Below are positions 1-10,068 of a DNA stretch of 64,000 nucleotides, piece after piece. Position numbers and translations under genes: made by a program. Position 1 is the first letter of the stretch; each line of letters begins with the position of its first letter. Source of the DNA: Nematopogon swammerdamellus (Eukaryota; Arthropoda; Insecta; Lepidoptera; Adelidae); contig OX336348.1 of the NCBI GenBank assembly GCA_946902875.1, positions 13,293,741 through 13,357,740 on the forward strand. Reading direction: 5' to 3'. A model generated the notes under the pieces. The model had not been told where the DNA came from, did not search any database, and worked only from the letters and a program-made list of their open reading frames with translations.

Positions 1-487
1 GTAAGTTTATAATTTGATAAAAGGTCGTGTTTCTGTCCTAAAAACACAAATAATTGAGTCGTTATTCGACTGACAGTCCGGGCGGCCGAGCGTGCTCGTA
101 CACGTGAGTAGGTTCACTACGAGAGATCGAGACTGATAGTTTTGTTGCATTAGACTCACCTATTTGTTATTTTACCAGTTATTTGGTGGGCAAATAAATA
201 ATATATTACATGCATACATATTTCAGTTTCCCAGGAAACCCTAACTTAAAAACAAAGTGGGTCGCTGCCTGCGGACGCCCTCATAAGTAGATACCGACGA
301 AAAGTAGTAGTATATGTTCTTTGCATTTCACACAAGATTGCTACAAACTTGAAAAGGAAAAACGCTTCATATACGAAAATGCAATACCTACTCTTCATTT
401 GTGTCATCATCACGTAAGTCTATTATAATATAATAAGTACAAATAGGTTCTGTTTTATGGAAAATGACACGGTTGTTTTCGTTGAGA
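1..487. other. No gene or recognised repeat seen
   Basis: A+T-rich sequence without a coding segment I can support. A short ATG-initiated stretch near 379 stays open only briefly. Confidence 0.4.
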
Positions 488-790
488 CTCGAGACCTAAA
501 GTTTGAGTACCAATACGATGGGTCTAGCACCAGTGGTTCTCGAGTTATGACCAAAACAAAAGTTCACGTGACAGATGGATAGATCTCACCGAGCGAGACC
601 TGAAGTTTGAGTACCAACACGATGGGTCTAGCACCAGTGGTTCTCGAGTTATAACCAAAACAAAACTTCACGTGACAGATGAATAGACTTCACCGAGACC
701 TGAAGTTTTGAATACCAACACGATGGGTCTAGCACCAGTGGTTCCCGAGTTATGATCAAAATATAAGGTTCATGACGAAGTTTCTAGTTC
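488..790. repeat. Three-unit tandem repeat, about 105 bp per unit
   Basis: Three successive copies begin with GAGACCT(A/G)AAGTTTTGA-like sequence near 490, 597 and 697. Each contains GATGGGTCTAGCACCAGTGG, then TCGAGTTATGA or a close variant, then CACGTGACAGAT or a remnant of it. The third copy is the most diverged and loses its end. Simple tandem duplication inside a dispersed repeat is the likely origin. Confidence 0.8.
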
Positions 791-1334
791 TCACAGAAAA
801 CTGGATGGTAACGAACCCTCTTTAGGCGAGCTCGACTCGAAATTGACCACTAAAAAAAAAAACTCTCCAGGATATACCTAGCAATATACAGAGTTCAACC
901 CCCAACGGTCGTTTTTTTATAAAATTAAACTTATAAAAATAGAAGACAGTGAATTTTTATTAGCTCCATTTTATTATACCTACACCATTTTTCTATCGAC
1001 CGGCAGTGTTTCGTACTAATCCCGCCGTCTGCTCCCCTCTATTTTTACAACGAATCAGCCCACGTCTGATTGCACCGCGTCCCTCCCGCGCGCCTCAGCA
1101 ATGGCGACGCTGTTGTTCCATAATGTTCTTGCTCTGCACGTAGCCCAGGGGACTGGAGTGCAGTGAGCGAGTGGACGACTAACATTGTGAAACTTGTCGG
1201 AAAATGTGTTATCATTATGTAAATAGATTTAAGTCAGAGGGCAGTTAACCGATCGAGTAAGTAGTCTATTTCGCGACTCTTAAATTTAATTAATGACGTC
1301 GACTAGTAAAGTGTTTAATAGCTACCAAACACGT
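791..1334. other. No gene seen
   Basis: Mixed-composition sequence with a GC-richer patch around 1020-1160. No open frame or repeat match elsewhere in the window was supported. Confidence 0.4.
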
Positions 1335-1500
1335 TGCTAGCTGCTTGATAGTTATTTTGTCCGAATATTTTGCTAAACGTGGTGGTTGGTGTTGTGCTGT
1401 AATTTACAAGAGTACCTGCAGCAACTGCGATTACTCTACTTACCAGATTGTCGGGATACAGCAGCGCGTGGTGTGTATGTATGCGCCTATGTACATTGTT
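1335..1500 (+). repeat. Repeat family R3, 3' half
   Basis: Matches the 3' half of the R3 family seen complete at 14062-14408 and 38936-39275: TGCTTGATAGTTATTTTGTC, the CGTGGTGGTTGGTGTTGTGC block, then a CAGCGCGTGGTGTGTATGTATG end. The 5' half is absent. Confidence 0.75.
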
Positions 1501-2089
1501 TAAGTGCCGATTTACATACAGTTTTCACTGTTACATTCTGTCACTTCTCAAGATGGCTTTAAGCTATATAGCATCACGACACGTCATCAGCGACCTGAGC
1601 TGTGAGCAAAATTCTCAGCGCCATCTCTGAGCGCGAGTCGAGTCACAATTATCATGCAACCGCTCGCACAACGTTCTTTCCACCCGTTTGTACGATAGAT
1701 GGCGATCGATTTAAATGTTTGTTATAAATCGTATCCAATAACTATTTAGGCTAGGTATTGTACTTGAAGTCATGACGACGTGTCAGGGGAAGGGGAAATC
1801 TATATCTACTGAAAATTTTATAATATGTATGTATTGGATTTAAAATAACACTAACGATTTGGATAAAATTTAGTATTTCGAAAATGTTCCCTGAGAAAAA
1901 TCTATTTATTTTATTTATTTATTTTTATCGATATTAAAATATACAATTAGTAAAACATTTAACCTACATTTTTAATTAAATATATTACCTTGTGTGTAAT
2001 TATAAGAATAGGCTAATATAATCGACTCGACTAGGCAGCTGTTCCTCTGTACATTGTTCGTTGTGCTCTGTGAGAGCATACACTCTGTT
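1501..2089. other. No gene seen; A+T-rich
   Basis: Contains a (TTTA)n-like run near 1901-1925. Nothing else recognisable. Confidence 0.35.
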
Positions 2090-2235
2090 GAAGGTGTGGG
2101 CGGGTGTCTGAGTCAGAGGGGCTAGAGCACACGCTCCGACCAGCCAATGTTACCTCCGAGAAGCTAGGTGCCATACCGGAAACTTCCCGATTGTATTGCT
2201 GGCTATACTGGACCAGAGGAGAGATCATATGCTTA
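2090..2235 (-). repeat. SINE2-type fragment (tail and part of body)
   Basis: Reads on the minus strand like the complete SINE2 at 22285-22692. It shares GTCTGAGTCAGAGGGGC, GACCAGCCAATGTTACCTCC and GTGCCATACCGGA. It lacks head and poly(A), so it is an old truncated copy. Confidence 0.7.
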
Positions 2236-2669
2236 TTGTCGCAATACACCGTGATGGTATGTATGCGGTAAGGCTATAATATTGGTTATATGCGGTTATA
2301 TGTATGGAGTTACCTGAATCAGTGTTGACGATTTTATAAAAGGGCAGCGGCGATGTCACAATAATAATAATAAACAGCAATAGCAGGACTAAGAAGTAAT
2401 TCATTTTTCTACATTTGTCCCAGTCTATTCAAATGAAGATATTTTATTTCTGGTTCTCAAAATATAGGTACTCAAAATTTGTAAAAACAATGTGCGTCAA
2501 TCCGAGTGGTAACAAAAACAAATTGACAAATCGCCAAAGAGCAAAAACGGTCACACCTGTTTATGGTTTCAGTCGCCAGTGTAGAACTTAGTTTTTATCA
2601 AAGAAAAAAATTGGTTGTCTGTAAAGTCGGACGATAGTTTTACGTGATAACGTCATGCATGATCCTACA
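2236..2669. other. No gene seen
   Basis: No coding signal. The segment TTTTACGTGATAACGTCATG at 2639-2658 recurs in the inverted arms at 11.2 and 12.2 kb, so part of this is repeat-derived. Confidence 0.35.
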
Positions 2670-2752
2670 TAACGCCATCTACATATCAAAGCGCATACTA
2701 CAACGTTGCAACACCTACCTAACTACGAATCAAGTAAACTACCGCTGAAGTA
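2670..2752. repeat. Short dispersed repeat, second copy at 10831-10912
   Basis: About 80 bp beginning AACGCCATCTACATATCAAA and ending near CCGCTGAA, nearly identical to 10831-10912. It lies just upstream of the 0.8-kb unit here, but beyond the far side of that unit's second copy there. Confidence 0.8.
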
Positions 2753-2777
2753 TTTCCTATATAATCCTACATAACGT

Positions 2778-3937
2778 GTAACGATGTATTGTGTCGTTTC
2801 CTAACGAGCGCACAATCATCACATTATTTTATTTCAAATACGGTTTACCAATCTACAACAACACCAGTGGTGTTGCCGCATGTGGTGTGGTGTTTACAGT
2901 CACCTGACTTACAAGGGTATCTACATAGCCTTCTATATTGTACTGGCGTACGATAGAGAGGGCCATGGTATCTATCATCTTACCATATTTCACACTAACG
3001 TCATCTGAACGAACTTCACTACTTAAAACATAGCGGTCATCATTAACCAAAACTGTGGCAGATTTTTTTTTTTTTATGGAAACTGACACGGTTGGCTACA
3101 TCACCTACAACATCCGTGATGTCAACCCATAACACCGGGTGAACTTGGTGCCACGTCAGCCTTCCCTTCGGTCGTGCCGGCTACACTGAACTGGACGGAA
3201 AACACAAACTATCATAGCCGTTTCGACCGACCTTTCATTCAGTGCGGTGGTACCAACCCGGGCGGGTTAAACCCTTCCACCTAGTAATATAAGAAGGGAA
3301 TCATATCCCTATTCGTCTTTTGCGACATACACGGGGAGAGATGCAGTGGGACTATTCTTTTAAAGTACTGGCCCCACACGGTACGATATGATATTTAAAC
3401 GATGGAGTAACTCACGACACCGTCTTACACTATTCAACATAAAAAGTACAAACTAAAAACATTATTTTAAAAAAAAATTCACAAATTTCAAACATATTGC
3501 GGGTCAACAGAGTTGCACAACGGCAACCCCAGAGCACTATCGGCTGCGCATGCGTAATTAGCATCCGCCGAGCCGACAAGCTCGCGCTCCTTATTTCCCG
3601 CCTGACAGCCGCCGAAGAGCGAGACAGCACGAGTGTTCCTCGCGGTGGTCAGCGGCAAACAAACCGTGACTGTGCGTGCACTGTCAAACCGGATATGTCA
3701 TTCATTAGTTCCTTTTCGAGAATAATCCATTCTTCCGTTTTAGAAAGATCGCTAGCAGTTTGAATCCCCTTTATAATCACGTACGAGCCGGTTAACGGCC
3801 TTTTTCTACGTCCGACCTACCTCGCGACAAGTGCTCCGCGCTCGGTTCTGTGATGTTCTTCGACAGTTGCGCCGCCTCCAGCCGCCATATTTTCACAACG
3901 TGCGCGACTAGCCGTGCACCTCGCAGCCCGAGACCTA
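2778..3937. repeat. 0.8-kb dispersed unit, copy 1 (interrupted by a SINE)
   Basis: Net length about 820 bp after removing the SINE at 3064-3400. It matches 9308-10068 almost throughout, from GTAACGATGTATTGTGTCG to CCTCGCAGCCC(C)GAGACCTA. It contains a GC-rich promoter-like stretch and CCCTTTATAATCACG, a weakened counterpart of the TATA-like site in copy 2. The TG start could suit an LTR, but I see no matching CA end, primer-binding site or gag/pol, so an LTR is only one possibility. Confidence 0.65.
3064..3400 (-). mobile_element. Full-length SINE1b: R3-type head on SINE1 body and tail
   Basis: Minus-strand element about 337 bp long. Its 5' end (right) carries the R3 head (GTGTGGGGCCAGTACTTTAA, CACTGCATCTCTCCCCGTG). 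This joins SINE1 body sequence at GGGATATGATTCCC, then the tail ending in GGAAACTGACACG-type sequence and a poly(A) run (T-run 3064-3075 as written). The uninterrupted second copy of the host unit reads straight through (GTGGCAGATGGAGTAAC near 9541), which gives an empty site and defines both ends. The trinucleotide GAT is present on both sides, and longer duplication is not evident. Confidence 0.88.
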
Positions 3938-4517
3938 TCTTGAGTTTGGTAACAGCTAAACTGGGCAAGACACAATCCAGGAGTAGGTGGATTATCTGGA
4001 TTCCACCAGCCCGGTTAGCATACTCCACCCACGCAAAAATTCTAACAATTTTTTTTTCTATCTAGTTATTTCTAACCTCTAGCTTCCATTGCCTGCGCGT
4101 GGGTTCCGGGATTGCGGGGTAGATTCATCCAGACTAGTGGGGTGTTTTTTTTTATTTGACAAATTTGATCGGGGTTTTTTTCTGTTATTCTATGGTTGTT
4201 CTTAAGTGTTCTGTGTTTATTATGTGTTAACTTGCAGGAGGCAAGCTTAGCCAACTATACGGCTAAACAGGTTAGCGAAAAATGTGTTTTTTCAAAACTT
4301 TAAGCAGGCGCGCAACGGTCAAGCGGCTTGAACAAGCCTTACGTGATTGAAGCAATGCTTGATCGTTGCCAGACGATGCTTGACGCGCTTGACGAGAAAA
4401 CTACGTGCTTGACGGTGATTGATGTGCTTGATGGATTTTTATATTTTTTGTGCGGCTGTCTCGGCTTGATCAAGCCGCTTGACCGTTGCCGCGTCAGTCA
4501 GACGCTCCGCAGCGACC

Positions 4518-4685
4518 ATGGAGGACGACTCGGAGTGCGTCGACACAGAAGAAATAAGAGAGTGCAGCGAGCGCGATTTCCTGGTGCTTTTAATATCTTT
4601 ATATAGAGATGCCCCCGAACTGTGGAATGTGAAATCAAAGTCGTATTATGACAAAAATAAAAAATCATTGGCTCTGTCCGACTAA
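4518..4685 (+). pseudogene. MADF-domain protein, N-terminal fragment (transposon accessory protein)
   Basis: Starts at ATG in CGACCATGGAGGACG and encodes about 55 residues. An acidic leader is followed by LLISLYRDAPELWNVKSKSY and DKNKK. The pattern L-I-x-L-Y-x-x-x-P-x-L-W-(D/N)-x-K is the start of a MADF (Myb/SANT-like) DNA-binding domain. MADF proteins are encoded beside the transposase in many PIF/Harbinger elements and are thought to help bind the transposon ends; their role here is inferred from context. The frame stops after LALSD, where the second half of the domain should follow. Alternative: an isolated MADF host exon, less likely given the flanking inverted repeats and the transposase fragment. 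Confidence 0.6.
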
Positions 4686-4689
4686 TATA

Positions 4690-5060
4690 TTGCAAGCTCT
4701 ACTTGTATACGACAAAGACCTTCGTAGTCCATTCTTAGAAAAATTTTATAATCATCGGGTTCCTTAATTTGTAGAACATTTTTTTTTTTATGGAAACTTC
4801 CACGGTGTGCTACATCACCTACAACATCCGTGATGTCAGCCCATAACACCGGGTAAACTAGGTGCCATGTCAGTGCTTCCCCCTTTGATCGTGCCGGATA
4901 CACTGAACTGGTCGGAAAACACAAACACAAAATTCAACAAATATTCCTGGGTAAAACGTTCTCTTAACTTGTACCATTCTTTCGACCAGCGTTTTTTTTT
5001 CTTTTTTTTTTTGCGTGCACAGAGCCATAGTGATGGCGAGAAACGTTTCATCTGCGATTG
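4690..5060 (-). pseudogene. PIF/Harbinger transposase, N-terminal fragment interrupted by a SINE
   Basis: On the minus strand, RWSKEWYKLRERFTQEYLLN (before the SINE) and KEPDDYKIFLRMDYEGL (after it) form the N-terminal signature of Harbinger (DDE) transposases: a W-x(2-3)-W basic motif, an 'LL' helix and the DY-x-x-(F/Y)-LRM(D/S) block. The intervening 4783-4925 is a SINE1 fragment. The catalytic domain is missing, so this is a dead remnant. It converges on the MADF fragment and both end near 4687. Confidence 0.6.
4783..4925 (-). mobile_element. SINE1 3' fragment
   Basis: T-run at left (poly(A) on the minus strand), then TACATCACCTACAACATCCG, GTGATGTCAGCCCATAACAC, and ending at GGTCGGAAAACACAAACAC. 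The element is 5'-truncated and inserted in the Harbinger transposase fragment. Confidence 0.85.
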
Positions 5061-5377
5061 AGCACATTATTTTTTCGTCCTTCGTTGCTCACAACTGGCC
5101 GCCTGCCATAAAAATGAATGAAATTGCTTGACGCTCTGCTTGAAGCTCCGTCAAGCACATCAAGCCAAGCCTATCAATCACGTAAGGCTTGACGTGCTTG
5201 ACGTGCTCGATGCTTGATCGTTGCGCGAGCGCTTTTCACCACGGAGGTAGACGGAAACTACCTATTGTTCCATATATCTCCACTAAGGTTATACGTAGAC
5301 AGCTATAGCTACGGTAACCACTCCTATAGTATTATCAAAACCTCGTGTCAGGTTGGGCAATAAAGTTATATGGCTTA

Positions 5378-6529
5378 GGGTCTCTTTCACCAAGTTCAGT
5401 TAAAGTTCCAGATAACGTAACTGACAGATAAAGTGTCTGATAACTAAATATTCATTTTCACCATCGAAATAAGTGACAGATAAACATGATATGTCATTTA
5501 AACTGGCAGATAAAGTAACTGAAGGGCTGAGTGCCAGATAACAAGCTAAACTGGTAGTTTGACAGATCATTTCATTGCATATCAGTATTATGTGGTTCAT
5601 TGGCCTTTTCGTTCATATTTGAGTTTGAGAGTTTTCGCGTCTCTGTACACTCCCACACCTCGAGCATTAAAGTGTGCAGCCACCTTGATCCACGCCCTTT
5701 CCTTGGTCTTCCACGTAACCGCATCCGTCTTCTTATTTTCGATGGTCCCCTTGTATTTTTCCACCAAATCACACAATAGTTCTTCCGCGGGGATGAAGTT
5801 CGCGGACCAAGATTTTTTAACTTTTTCCATCGCGTAGACGTGAACGAAAGAAACTCGAAAGAACAGAAGTAAGGGGCGTGGTGTAGAAGTCTAAATCTCC
5901 GACAAATAATTCTTTCACTAAAATGTTTGTATTATCTCGGCCTACACAATAAGCATACCAGCAATTTGCGATCAATGTAGTAGTCTTCTAATCCACACCC
6001 GAAGTAAGTATTGACGGAAAGTAACGCCACGAGTAATGCACAGTACAAATTAAAACAGTACGGTTCCCGCCATACGTTACAAAGATAATATTAACCGGCA
6101 GGTCAATTTAGATAGAGAGAATATAGATTCGATAGTGACATAGACATTTTAACTTGGCAACGTTTCCTAGACGCTCCACCGCAAAATCGAACTAAATATA
6201 TTTTAATAACATTGTAAAATGTCGTAATTTTGAGGAGTATAAAAACAATTAAAAATCAAAACCAGATAAAATATTTAAAATTAGTTAAACATATAGCAAA
6301 GATTAATAAGAAAATATGTTTTATACGAACAGATAATGGTTTGTTCAAGCGCTCTGTTTTTGAGCATTTAAGTAATTCGTCTAGGAAACGTTTATCGGGT
6401 AGATAACAATCTAGCAGATGAAAATGCTTGGTGAAATCCGTTTTATTTAACTGGTGGTTCTATCTGCTAGACAACAGTATCTATAAGATAGTAATCTGTC
6501 ACCTTATCTATACATGGTGAAAGAGACCC
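5378..6529. mobile_element. PIF/Harbinger-type element with TTA target duplication
   Basis: 1,152 bp. The left end GGGTCTCTTTCACCA and the right end (reverse complement) GGGTCTCTTTCACCA are identical over 15 bp. TTA flanks both sides (5375-5377 and 6530-6532). A 3-bp TTA/TAA duplication and G-rich ends are the known signature of PIF/Harbinger. The only coding segment is the Myb/SANT-like protein at 5597-5830 on the minus strand, so this is a non-autonomous derivative. Confidence 0.78.
5597..5830 (-). CDS. Myb/SANT-like DNA-binding domain protein (Harbinger accessory, fragment)
   Basis: A 77-residue frame from ATG at 5830. It reads W-S-A-NFIPAEELLCDLVEKYKG, then ENKKTDAVTWKTKERAWIKV, then GVYRDAKTLKLKYE. 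The spacing of the aromatic residues (FI...L, TWKTKERAW, LKLKYE) matches the Myb/SANT-like trihelix class related to the Zeste N-terminus, which occurs in PIF/Harbinger second ORFs and in many insect genomic proteins. It would bind DNA; here it presumably recognised the transposon ends. Only the DNA-binding module is present, and the frame ends after GQ without a C-terminal region. It lies inside an element with Harbinger-type termini, which supports the transposon assignment over a host gene. Confidence 0.62.
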   Translation of the reverse strand: MEKVKKSWSANFIPAEELLCDLVEKYKGTIENKKTDAVTWKTKERAWIKVAAHFNARGVGVYRDAKTLKLKYERKGQ

Positions 6530-6616
6530 TTAGGGAAGCGAATCTGCACACGGCGCCATGGCGCAAAGCCATAAAACTTTATTGCCCAACCCGACACGAG
6601 GTTTTGATAATACTAT

Positions 6617-7460
6617 AATGCTACCTGTGGTGCATAGTAAGCACATCTAATTTGATTTAAAATAATTTTCTATAATTTAAATATATTTTTTTTCTAAAAC
6701 TATTTGACCATAGATTGACCAATTGCCTACACTACCGCGTTCCTACCGAACCGAGCACAGAGGACGAGCACTTCTTACTTCTTACTTTAACTTTCTTCTC
6801 GTTATCCGAGTCTACCCGACTAAATTACAAACATGTACGATTCTAGTATACCACGCGGCACGTAACTTGGCCTCTGTGCGAGAGGGACGACGTTATACGC
6901 AAGCGATCGTTGGTATAACGCTGTCCCGCTCGCACAGCGGTCAAGTTACGTGCCGGGCACTCTACCGACTTTTTTAAAACTAAATTTCAGAGACCCGCGC
7001 AGCTCTCAGCGTCCAAGTGCGGCGGAGCGGAGTCTGCAGGGGAAGCCGGTCCCGCGTAGGAGAAACGCAGCGCACGGTCAACCTGCAGGCGAAGCTACGC
7101 CGGACGATCTAGTAATACCTAACCTTTTTTTAATCATACTTGCCCTAAAGCTTACATTCAACTACATAAAACTCTAAACTCAGTACATACACTATTAACT
7201 GTAAATTCTTAATTATACGCTTTAACTTAGGTACATACCTACTCACCTAACATCTAATAACTAATACCTACAGTGCATGACACTAACATGTAGAAGGTGT
7301 GGATCTAAGCTTGCGATGGCTTCACCGAACATATCCGGGCCCATCGGCAGTAGAGGAGGGTATTAATCGAGGCCGGGACTAGCGAGTGGCCACTCTAAAT
7401 TTCCCGCGCATGCTTCACGTTTCGGCTCGCTTCAAGCCCTCGTCAGCTAGTCTGCGTTGA
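6617..7460. other. No gene seen
   Basis: A+T-rich at both ends. At 6845-6960 an imperfect inverted repeat (CGCGGCACGTAACTTG with CAAGTTACGTGCCGGG) makes a short hairpin. No protein match. Confidence 0.35.
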
Positions 7461-8180
7461 CTAGGACGCGGGGAAACCACCAGTCCCGCTCTCGACCTCC
7501 CTCTCTCTACCTATCCATATTCTGAAGGATGCTTCCAGTGACGTTTTCGAAGCTCTCTCCATATATGAGCTTAGCGTCGATCTTGGGAGCCCTAGATTCT
7601 TGAAGAGACTGTAGAGCGACTTCGCTGGTAGTCCTCTTGCTCCGACTTCCACAGCGAAGAGATCAGTCTTGAATCCGTTTCTCACAATCCGGTCTACTAA
7701 GTTGCAGTACTTGTTAAGCTTGATATTGTGGTCCTTCGGTATGTTACTTTCCCATGGAACTGTAAGTTCAACAAGTACTACATGCTTTGTCGCTTTTGAG
7801 AATATGAGTATATCCGGTCTTAATGCTGTGGTACAGATTTCCGAAGGCATTTGGTAATGCTTCTCATGTGTGTCCATCAACAATTCCCAATCCTTTGCTG
7901 CTCCCAAAATTGAAGAAGGTTTAGTCCTATCTTTGGGCAGCTTATTGGCTCCAGGTTTCACAAAGTTGACCTTCTGGAAGCCGCTACTGGTTTGCCCTTT
8001 CCTGGTCCGTGCAATTGACAGGTTGATGGCCTCTCTGATGATTTGGAGGACTTTATCATGACGGTAGGAATACTGGCCTCGCTCAAGTAGTATTTTGCAT
8101 CCGCATAACAAATGTTTGGCCGTGCCTACGAACTCCTTACATGACGGGCATAGTCTATTTGTAGATTCTATTTGTATCTT
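7461..8180 (-). pseudogene. Non-LTR-type retroelement C-terminal fragment with zinc motif and PD-(D/E)XK-like core
   Basis: The open frame continues upstream of 8111, so the fragment starts near 8180. It opens with a zinc-knuckle-like motif, CPSCKEFVGTAKHLLCGC (Cys-x2-Cys...His...Cys), followed by RGQYSYRHDKVL. About 90 residues later comes RPDILIFS followed by VVLVELTVPWE. RPD plus E-x-T spaced about 13 residues apart resembles the metal-binding core of PD-(D/E)XK nucleases. I know this zinc-plus-nuclease-like arrangement from C-termini of reverse transcriptase-like proteins in invertebrate genomes. The RT domain is absent here. The frame is open for about 235 residues to a stop at 7461, so decay is modest. 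Confidence 0.55.
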
Positions 8181-8214
8181 AATACTAAATGAGCGGGCGT
8201 AAAACTCTTACTTT

Positions 8215-8490
8215 CTAATCGTAGTTCTACCGCTACACGCTTACACATCCATGCTACACATGGGGAAAGTAAACATATAATTTTTTTTTTCTTTTCTCCA
8301 ATTGTAACCTTACCGTTACATATGTCAGCACACTCATGCTACACATGGGGGAAATTTTTTTTTTCCAACCATAACCCTACCGTTATGTATTGTGTTGACA
8401 TACCCATGCTACACATGGGGGAGAAAGAAAGGAAGAAAATGTTTTTCCATCCGTAACCCTACAGTTATATATTCTATGCTACACATAGAA
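8215..8490. repeat. Imperfect tandem repeat, about 90 bp x 3-4
   Basis: Repeated blocks of CC(A/G)TAACCCTACCGTTA-like sequence followed by CATGCTACACATGGGG at about 8253, 8337, 8405 and a shorter last copy near 8475. It lies just upstream of the retroelement fragment. Confidence 0.75.
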
Positions 8491-9307
8491 ACATTAAACA
8501 CTCTATTTTTTAGTTTTACGCACCCACTCATTGGTACTTATCTACATATAAGCCTATCTTATATACTATAAGGCTTATGGTTTCTCTTATAACCGTAGAT
8601 CACCATTCTCAATCTACCTTTCTGGCGGTTGAACAACGTCTCGTTGGCGGAGTCCACTTCTTGTACCGCAAGGTTCGAAGGGGACTTCCAGTGCGAATGG
8701 GGACTTTATGGGGACCCAAGTCTTTATGTACAGATTTGGAAGTCACGGTATGAAAGTAGGTGAAAGGGATCTATCTATAAAGTATAAGTGCGAAGTATAA
8801 GAGTGCATGTAAGGGAAGAATAAGATGAAGGAATGTGAGATATGAAAGGGAACAGCGAGACGGTCGATATCTTTCCAACCCGCAGTAGCCGATGGCAGCT
8901 CGTGCAAAGCTTGTGCAAAGGCATAGGCTAGGTAGACTCTAGAATTTGATCTTAAATTAAATATGATTAGATTTTCGTAGTCCCAGCAAATCGAGTACCC
9001 ACTAGTACTAAGCTACGATTTCTGGCGAGAATTTAATCTGGCGCCCCGGTATATTATTAACTTCATATCAGTCCATTCTCTCAAGACACTCTAAGGTGCC
9101 TTTTTTTTATTCATTCCAACATAAAGGAAGCACTAACTATAAATAAAATACAGTACCCTTTTCAAGTAAACTTCAACATGTAATTTTGTTTACAAAAATT
9201 TTTTTTACAAAAATTTTTTTTTACAATTTTTTTTTAACTTTTTATACACTAAGCTCCGAGAAAATTTTCTGGCTGGCAGAAAATTTTAACCGGGGCCCAG
9301 GGGTATG
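8491..9307. other. No gene assigned
   Basis: No protein could be recognised. CTGGCGCCCCGGT at 9040 and ACCGGGGCCCAGG at 9288 are nearly inverted, suggesting a small degraded inverted-repeat element of about 260 bp next to the 0.8-kb unit. Confidence 0.3.
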
Positions 9308-10068
9308 GTAACGATGTATTGTGTCGTTTCCTAACGAGCGCACAATCATCAAATTATTTCAAATACGGTTTACCAATCTCCAACAACACCAGTGGTGTTG
9401 CCGCATGTGGTGTGGTGTTTACAGTCACCTGACTTACAAGGGTATCTATCATCATACCATATTTCACACTAACGTCATCTGAACGAACTTCACTACTTAA
9501 AACATAGCGGTGGTACGTTAAGTCATCATTAACCACAACTGTGGCAGATGGAGTAACGTACCACACCTCTTACACTATTCAACATAAAAAGTACAAACTA
9601 AAAACATTTAATTTTAATAACATATTGCGGGTCAACAGAGTTGCACAACGGCAACCCCAGAGCACTATCGGCTGCGCATGCGTAATGCGCATCCGCCGAG
9701 CCGACAAGCTCGCGCTCCTTCTTTCCCGCCTGACAGCTGCCGAAGAGCGAGACAGCACGAGTGTTCCTCGCGGTGGTCAGCGGCAAACAAACCGTGACTG
9801 TGCGTGCACTGTCAAACCGGATATGTCATTCATTAGTTTCTTTTCGAGAATATTCCATTCTTCCGTTTTAGAAAGATCGCTAGCAGTTTGAATCCCCTAT
9901 AAAATCACGTACGAGCCGGTTAACAACCTTTTTCTACGTCCGACCTACCTCGCGACAAGTGCTCCGCGCTCGGTTCTGTGCTGTTCTTCGACAGTTGCGC
10001 TAGGCCTCCAGCCGCCATATTTTCACAACGTGCGCGACTAGCCGTGCACCTCGCAGCCCCGAGACCTA
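9308..10068. repeat. 0.8-kb dispersed unit, copy 2 (uninterrupted)
   Basis: Parallel copy of 2778-3937 without the SINE. It contains CCCCTATAAAATCACGTACG, a good TATA-like box (9897-9904), followed by a GC-rich stretch. This fits a promoter of a mobile element, possibly an LTR. Similarity with copy 1 stops at GAGACCTA(C/T). Confidence 0.65.

Larger units (their letters stand above)
4305..5233. mobile_element. Internally deleted Harbinger-type element with MADF and transposase fragments
   Basis: Imperfect terminal inverted repeats share CGCGCAACG(G/A)TCAAGC and CAAGCCTTACGTGATTGA. Left arm 4305-4400, right arm about 5130-5233. Inside, a MADF-like reading frame runs rightward (4518-4685) and a Harbinger transposase N-terminal fragment runs leftward (about 5060-4690). 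Both stop at the same point near 4687, as expected if the middle was deleted. Target duplication is unclear. A SINE1 3' fragment (4783-4925) interrupts the transposase part. Confidence 0.62.
5325..6616. mobile_element. Hairpin (foldback) element hosting an inner Harbinger-like element
   Basis: Outer inverted arms of about 50 bp: TATAGTATTATCAAAACCTC, then GTGTC(A/G)GGTTGGGCAATAAA, then AGTT(A/T)TATGGCTT, at 5325-5375 and (reverse complement) about 6563-6616. Removing the inner element (5378-6529) leaves a hairpin of about 140 bp with a GC-rich loop (GGCGCCATGGCGC). Target duplication of the outer element is not obvious. Confidence 0.78.

Noticed and set aside
7461..8180. Host single-copy gene
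   Set aside because: The zinc motif plus RPD...VELT arrangement belongs to a multi-copy retroelement-like family and no start codon or exon structure is evident.
2778..10068. A complete LTR retrotransposon between the two 0.8-kb units
   Set aside because: No gag, protease, RT or integrase reading frame lies between them, the content is DNA transposons and a non-LTR fragment, and no 5-bp duplications were seen.
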